From positions 1 to 7,228 of the forward strand of contig PULL01000017.1 in NCBI GenBank assembly GCA_003550945.1: 7,228 nucleotides of DNA, in the 5' to 3' direction. The translations under genes were made by a program, and so were the position numbers. This DNA comes from Thioalkalivibrio sp. Its GTDB lineage: Bacteria > Pseudomonadota > Gammaproteobacteria > Ectothiorhodospirales > Ectothiorhodospiraceae. The notes below the pieces were generated by a model, which saw only the letters and a program-made list of their open reading frames with translations, was not told the origin of the DNA and made no database searches. Of the stretch, positions 5,197 through 7,228 are shown piece after piece (position 1 is the first letter of the stretch; the number at the start of each line of letters is the position of its first letter).

Positions 5197-6729
5197 TCAG
5201 GCGACCACGACCGGGATGCGCCCGATGCGCGTGCGCCACTCCTGCGGGCCGGTTTCGTGCACGCTGGTGCCCGCGGCGTCCACCGCGACGGTGACCGGCA
5301 TGTCCCGAACCTCGAACTCGTAGATCGCTTCCATTCCAAGGTCCTCGAATGCGACCACCCGCGCCGACCGGATCGCCTTGGCGACCAGGTAGGCTGCGCC
5401 ACCGACGGCCATCAGGTAGGCGGAACGGTTGTCGCGGATCGCGTCGATCGCCGTCGGCCCGCGCTCGCCCTTGCCGACCATCGCGATCAGGCCAGTCTGC
5501 TCCAGCATCATCCGCGTGAACTTGTCCATGCGCGTCGCGGTGGTCGGACCTGCGGGTCCGACGGCCTCGTCGCGCACCGGGTCCACGGGTCCGACGTAGT
5601 AGATCACCCGGTTGGTGAAATCGACCGGCAGTGACTCTCCCCGCAACAGCATCTCCTGGATGCGCTTGTGCGCCGCGTCGCGCCCGGTCAGCATCCGGCC
5701 GTTCAACAGCAGCACCTGCCCGGGCTTCCAGGACGCGACCTCGTCGCGCGTGAGCCGGTCGAGATCGACGCGGCGCGCGACCTCGGTGTCCGGCTGCCAG
5801 GTCACCGCGGGCCAGTCCTCGAGCCGTGGCGGTTCGAGCCGCGCGGGACCGCTGCCGTCGAGGTGGAAATGAACGTGCCGGGTGGCGGCGCAGTTCGGGA
5901 TCAGCGCGACCGGAAGGCTGGCCGCGTGGGTGGGGTAGTCGAGGATCTTCACGTCCAATACCGTGGTCAGGCCACCGAGACCCTGCGCACCGATGCCGAG
6001 CGCGTTCACCTTGTCCAGCAGCTCCAGGCGCAGTTCCTCGATCCGCGTCAGCGGGCGGCCGCCGGAGGCCTTTTCCTTCAGTTCGTGGATGTCTACCGGC
6101 GCCATCAGCGCCTCTTTTGCCATCAACGCGGCCTTTTCCGGGGTGCCGCCGATGCCGAGGCCCAGAATTCCCGGCGGGCACCAGCCGGCACCCAGCGCCG
6201 GGACGGTGCGCAGCACCCAGTCGACGATCGAGTCGGACGGGTTCAGCATCGCCATCCGGGCCTTGTTCTCCGAGCCGCCGCCCTTCGCGGCGCAGATCAC
6301 CTCGAGGCCGTCACCGGGAACGATTTCGTAGTGCACCACGGCCGGCGTGTTGTCCCGGCTGTTGCGCCGGCTCCCGGCGGGGTCGAGCAGCACCGAGGCG
6401 CGCAGCTTGTTGTCGGGGTTCAGGTAGGCGCGGCGCACGCCTTCGTCGACCATCTGCTGCACGCCCATGGTCGCGTCCCAGCGCAGGTCCATGCCCACCT
6501 TCAGGAACACCACCGCGATGCCGGTATCCTGGCAGATCGGCCGGTGTCCCTCGGCGCACAGGCGGGAGTTGGTCAGGATCTGGGCAATCGCGTCCCGGGC
6601 CGCGGGCGACTCCTCGCGCTCCCAGGCCTCGCCCAGGGCGCGGATGTAGTCCAGTGGGTGGTAGTAGCTGATGTACTGGAAGGCATCCGCGATCGACTCG
6701 ATGAAGTCCTGTTCACGTATCACGGTCAT
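5197..6729 (-). CDS. fumA: Fumarate hydratase class I ([4Fe-4S])
   Basis: This 510-residue enzyme interconverts fumarate and L-malate in the TCA cycle, in the cytosol. It has the class I two-domain order: a Fumerase N-terminal domain (about 10-285) and a Fumerase_C domain (about 290-492). The three likely cluster cysteines are Cys66 (CQDTG), Cys184 (GWCPPG) and Cys280 (NCAATRH); their spacing fits the class I pattern. KGGGSENK (149-156), HKRI (354-357), GPTTATRMD (393-401) and AMVGKGERGP (416-425) are conserved active-site or binding motifs. The length is as expected. The start, ATG 6727-6729, follows GGAG (complement of 6737-6740) by 7 bases. It is unrelated to the cluster-free class II FumC. 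It is probably monocistronic: the deacetylase gene converges downstream and a repeat-bearing spacer lies upstream. The cluster makes class I fumarases sensitive to oxidants, by family knowledge. Confidence 0.97.
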   Translation of the reverse strand: MTVIREQDFIESIADAFQYISYYHPLDYIRALGEAWEREESPAARDAIAQILTNSRLCAEGHRPICQDTGIAVVFLKVGMDLRWDATMGVQQMVDEGVRRAYLNPDNKLRASVLLDPAGSRRNSRDNTPAVVHYEIVPGDGLEVICAAKGGGSENKARMAMLNPSDSIVDWVLRTVPALGAGWCPPGILGLGIGGTPEKAALMAKEALMAPVDIHELKEKASGGRPLTRIEELRLELLDKVNALGIGAQGLGGLTTVLDVKILDYPTHAASLPVALIPNCAATRHVHFHLDGSGPARLEPPRLEDWPAVTWQPDTEVARRVDLDRLTRDEVASWKPGQVLLLNGRMLTGRDAAHKRIQEMLLRGESLPVDFTNRVIYYVGPVDPVRDEAVGPAGPTTATRMDKFTRMMLEQTGLIAMVGKGERGPTAIDAIRDNRSAYLMAVGGAAYLVAKAIRSARVVAFEDLGMEAIYEFEVRDMPVTVAVDAAGTSVHETGPQEWRTRIGRIPVVVA

Positions 6730-6759
6730 GGCGGCGCTCCGGGGTAGGGATCGCGTGCC

Positions 6760-6765
6760 ATTCTA
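6760..6765 (-). promoter_or_regulatory. Candidate -10 box for fumarase
   Basis: The minus strand reads TAGAAT (complement of 6760-6765), 5 of 6 bases of the sigma-70 -10 consensus, in gggTAGAATgg. Transcription would start near 6753, giving a leader of about 24 bases with the GGAG site. No clear -35 lies at 16-18 bases; GTGACA is 28 bases off, too far. Confidence 0.4.
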
Positions 6766-6814
6766 CCCTGTCGCCGCGCACTCGGGCCGGCGATGTCACT
6801 GGCGAGAGATATGG

Positions 6815-6915
6815 GCCACGGACGGACACGGATGGACACGGAAAAAAGCTCGGAAGATGGGCGATTCCATCCATTCCTGTTCCGGGCCTGTGTGTTTCCG
6901 TGTTCTTCCGTGGCT
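6815..6915. repeat. Compound inverted repeat, copy B (CACGGA-type units)
   Basis: The left arm has three ~10-base units, gccacggacg (6815-6824), gacacggatg (6825-6834) and gacacggaaa (6835-6844). The right arm has two complementary units, tttccgtgtt (6895-6904) and cttccgtggc (6905-6914), with T at 6915. The right arm (6895-6915) matches that of copy A (704-724) at 20 of 21 positions. The 50-base middle contains decayed unit-like pieces (attcctgttcc). The element lies in a 301-base spacer (6730-7030) between fumarase and the partial gene at the right edge. Besides it I see only the fumarase leader, a small hairpin at 6932-6954 and about 75 bases of featureless sequence. Both copies have the same orientation and the same three-plus-two unit layout. 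Confidence 0.85.
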
Positions 6916-6931
6916 GGAAATCATTTTTCGG

Positions 6932-6954
6932 CGTGCCTCAGCCCTCAAGGCACG
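6932..6954. repeat. Short perfect inverted repeat after copy B
   Basis: cgtgcct (6932-6938) and aggcacg (6948-6954) form a 7-bp stem around a 9-base loop, 16 bases beyond copy B. Neither strand has a following T run, so it does not look like an intrinsic terminator, though it lies downstream of the partial gene at 7031-7228. Its role is unknown. Confidence 0.5.
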
Positions 6955-7030
6955 AACGATGGGCCTGTGAACCGCCGTCCGGCGATTCGGATGCACTCCG
7001 CGGCAGAAGGTCGCGTGCCCGCTGGGGCGA

Positions 7031-7228
7031 CTATTTCGATTGCTGTGGGTGGGTCGGGTTGTAGACGGGCCCGCCCCGTTCCTGATAGCGGCGGAGGATC
7101 GTCTGTCCCTGCCGGCGCAGCAGCGGGCCGCGCACCTCGATCCCCCGCAGGAGAAGTTCGTGTCGCCAGCGCGGCGTCGCCGGGCCTTCGTCGAAGCCGA
7201 TCGCCTCCACGTCCTGGCGCGGGGTGGA
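7031..7228 (-). CDS. C-terminal end of an unrecognised protein (5' end outside window)
   Basis: The minus strand is open from the right edge to TAG (complement of 7031-7033), giving 65 residues without a start codon in view. The segment reads as genuine protein: most codons end in G or C, as in the neighbouring genes, and hydrophobic and charged residues alternate naturally (RHELLLRGIEVRGPLLRR, then QTILRRYQERGGPVYNPTHP). It is basic, with a Pro/Gln-rich tail, and has no visible membrane segment or known catalytic motif. I do not recognise a family. The plus strand offers no competing gene here. It runs in the same direction as fumarase, 301 bases upstream of it, and the repeat between makes co-transcription doubtful. 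Confidence 0.65.
   Translation of the reverse strand, partial: STPRQDVEAIGFDEGPATPRWRHELLLRGIEVRGPLLRRQGQTILRRYQERGGPVYNPTHPQQSK

Noticed and set aside
3929..6181. 750-codon minus-strand open frame across the deacetylase and part of fumarase
   Set aside because: Arg/Gly/His/Pro-rich composition, spans two well-supported genes in other frames, and shows no recognisable motif.
5668..6747. 359-codon plus-strand open frame opposite fumarase
   Set aside because: Antisense shadow of the class I fumarase; no family features.
6671..6970. 99-codon plus-strand frame across the fumarase start and repeat copy B
   Set aside because: It overlaps the fumarase 5' end and gains its length by reading through the repeat arms; no ribosome site or family support.

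Overview
The window is a GC-rich chromosomal segment with strongly GC-ended codons and a housekeeping gene content typical of a Gammaproteobacterium. YaeQ, Rnk and a class I iron-sulfur fumarase together suggest the Ectothiorhodospiraceae/Xanthomonadales part of that class; this placement is inference from protein style, not a database match. There is no tRNA, rRNA, CRISPR array, transposase or phage gene.

Layout, left to right: the 3' end of an alanine dehydrogenase gene (+, 1-336); a small two-helix membrane protein (-, 365-595); a spacer with a compound inverted repeat (copy A, 651-724); yaeQ (+, 852-1385); rnk (-, 1403-1819); a divergent spacer with a candidate rnk promoter and a terminator-like hairpin in the rnk leader; a two-gene unit made of an SLC13-type anion/cation symporter with two TrkA-C-like domains (+, 2083-3966) and an AcuC-like histone-deacetylase-family enzyme (+, 3971-5173); a class I fumarate hydratase (-, 5197-6729); a 301-base spacer holding a second repeat of the same family (copy B, 6815-6915) and a short hairpin; and the 3' end of an unrecognised gene (-, 7031-7228) that runs off the right edge.

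The genes alternate in direction, so three pairs converge with only 17-28 bases between stop codons (ald/small membrane protein, yaeQ/rnk, deacetylase/fumarase). The only clear co-transcribed pair is the transporter and the deacetylase, 4 bases apart. Alanine dehydrogenase makes pyruvate and fumarase serves the TCA cycle, so the theme is loosely central carbon metabolism, with transport and reversible acetylation possibly attached; nothing shows that they act as one pathway.

The points most worth a second look are the two asymmetric ~10-bp-periodic inverted repeats, the terminator-like hairpin in the rnk leader, the coupled transporter-deacetylase pair, and the long charged linker inside the transporter. 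I see no strong evidence for a wholly new system.
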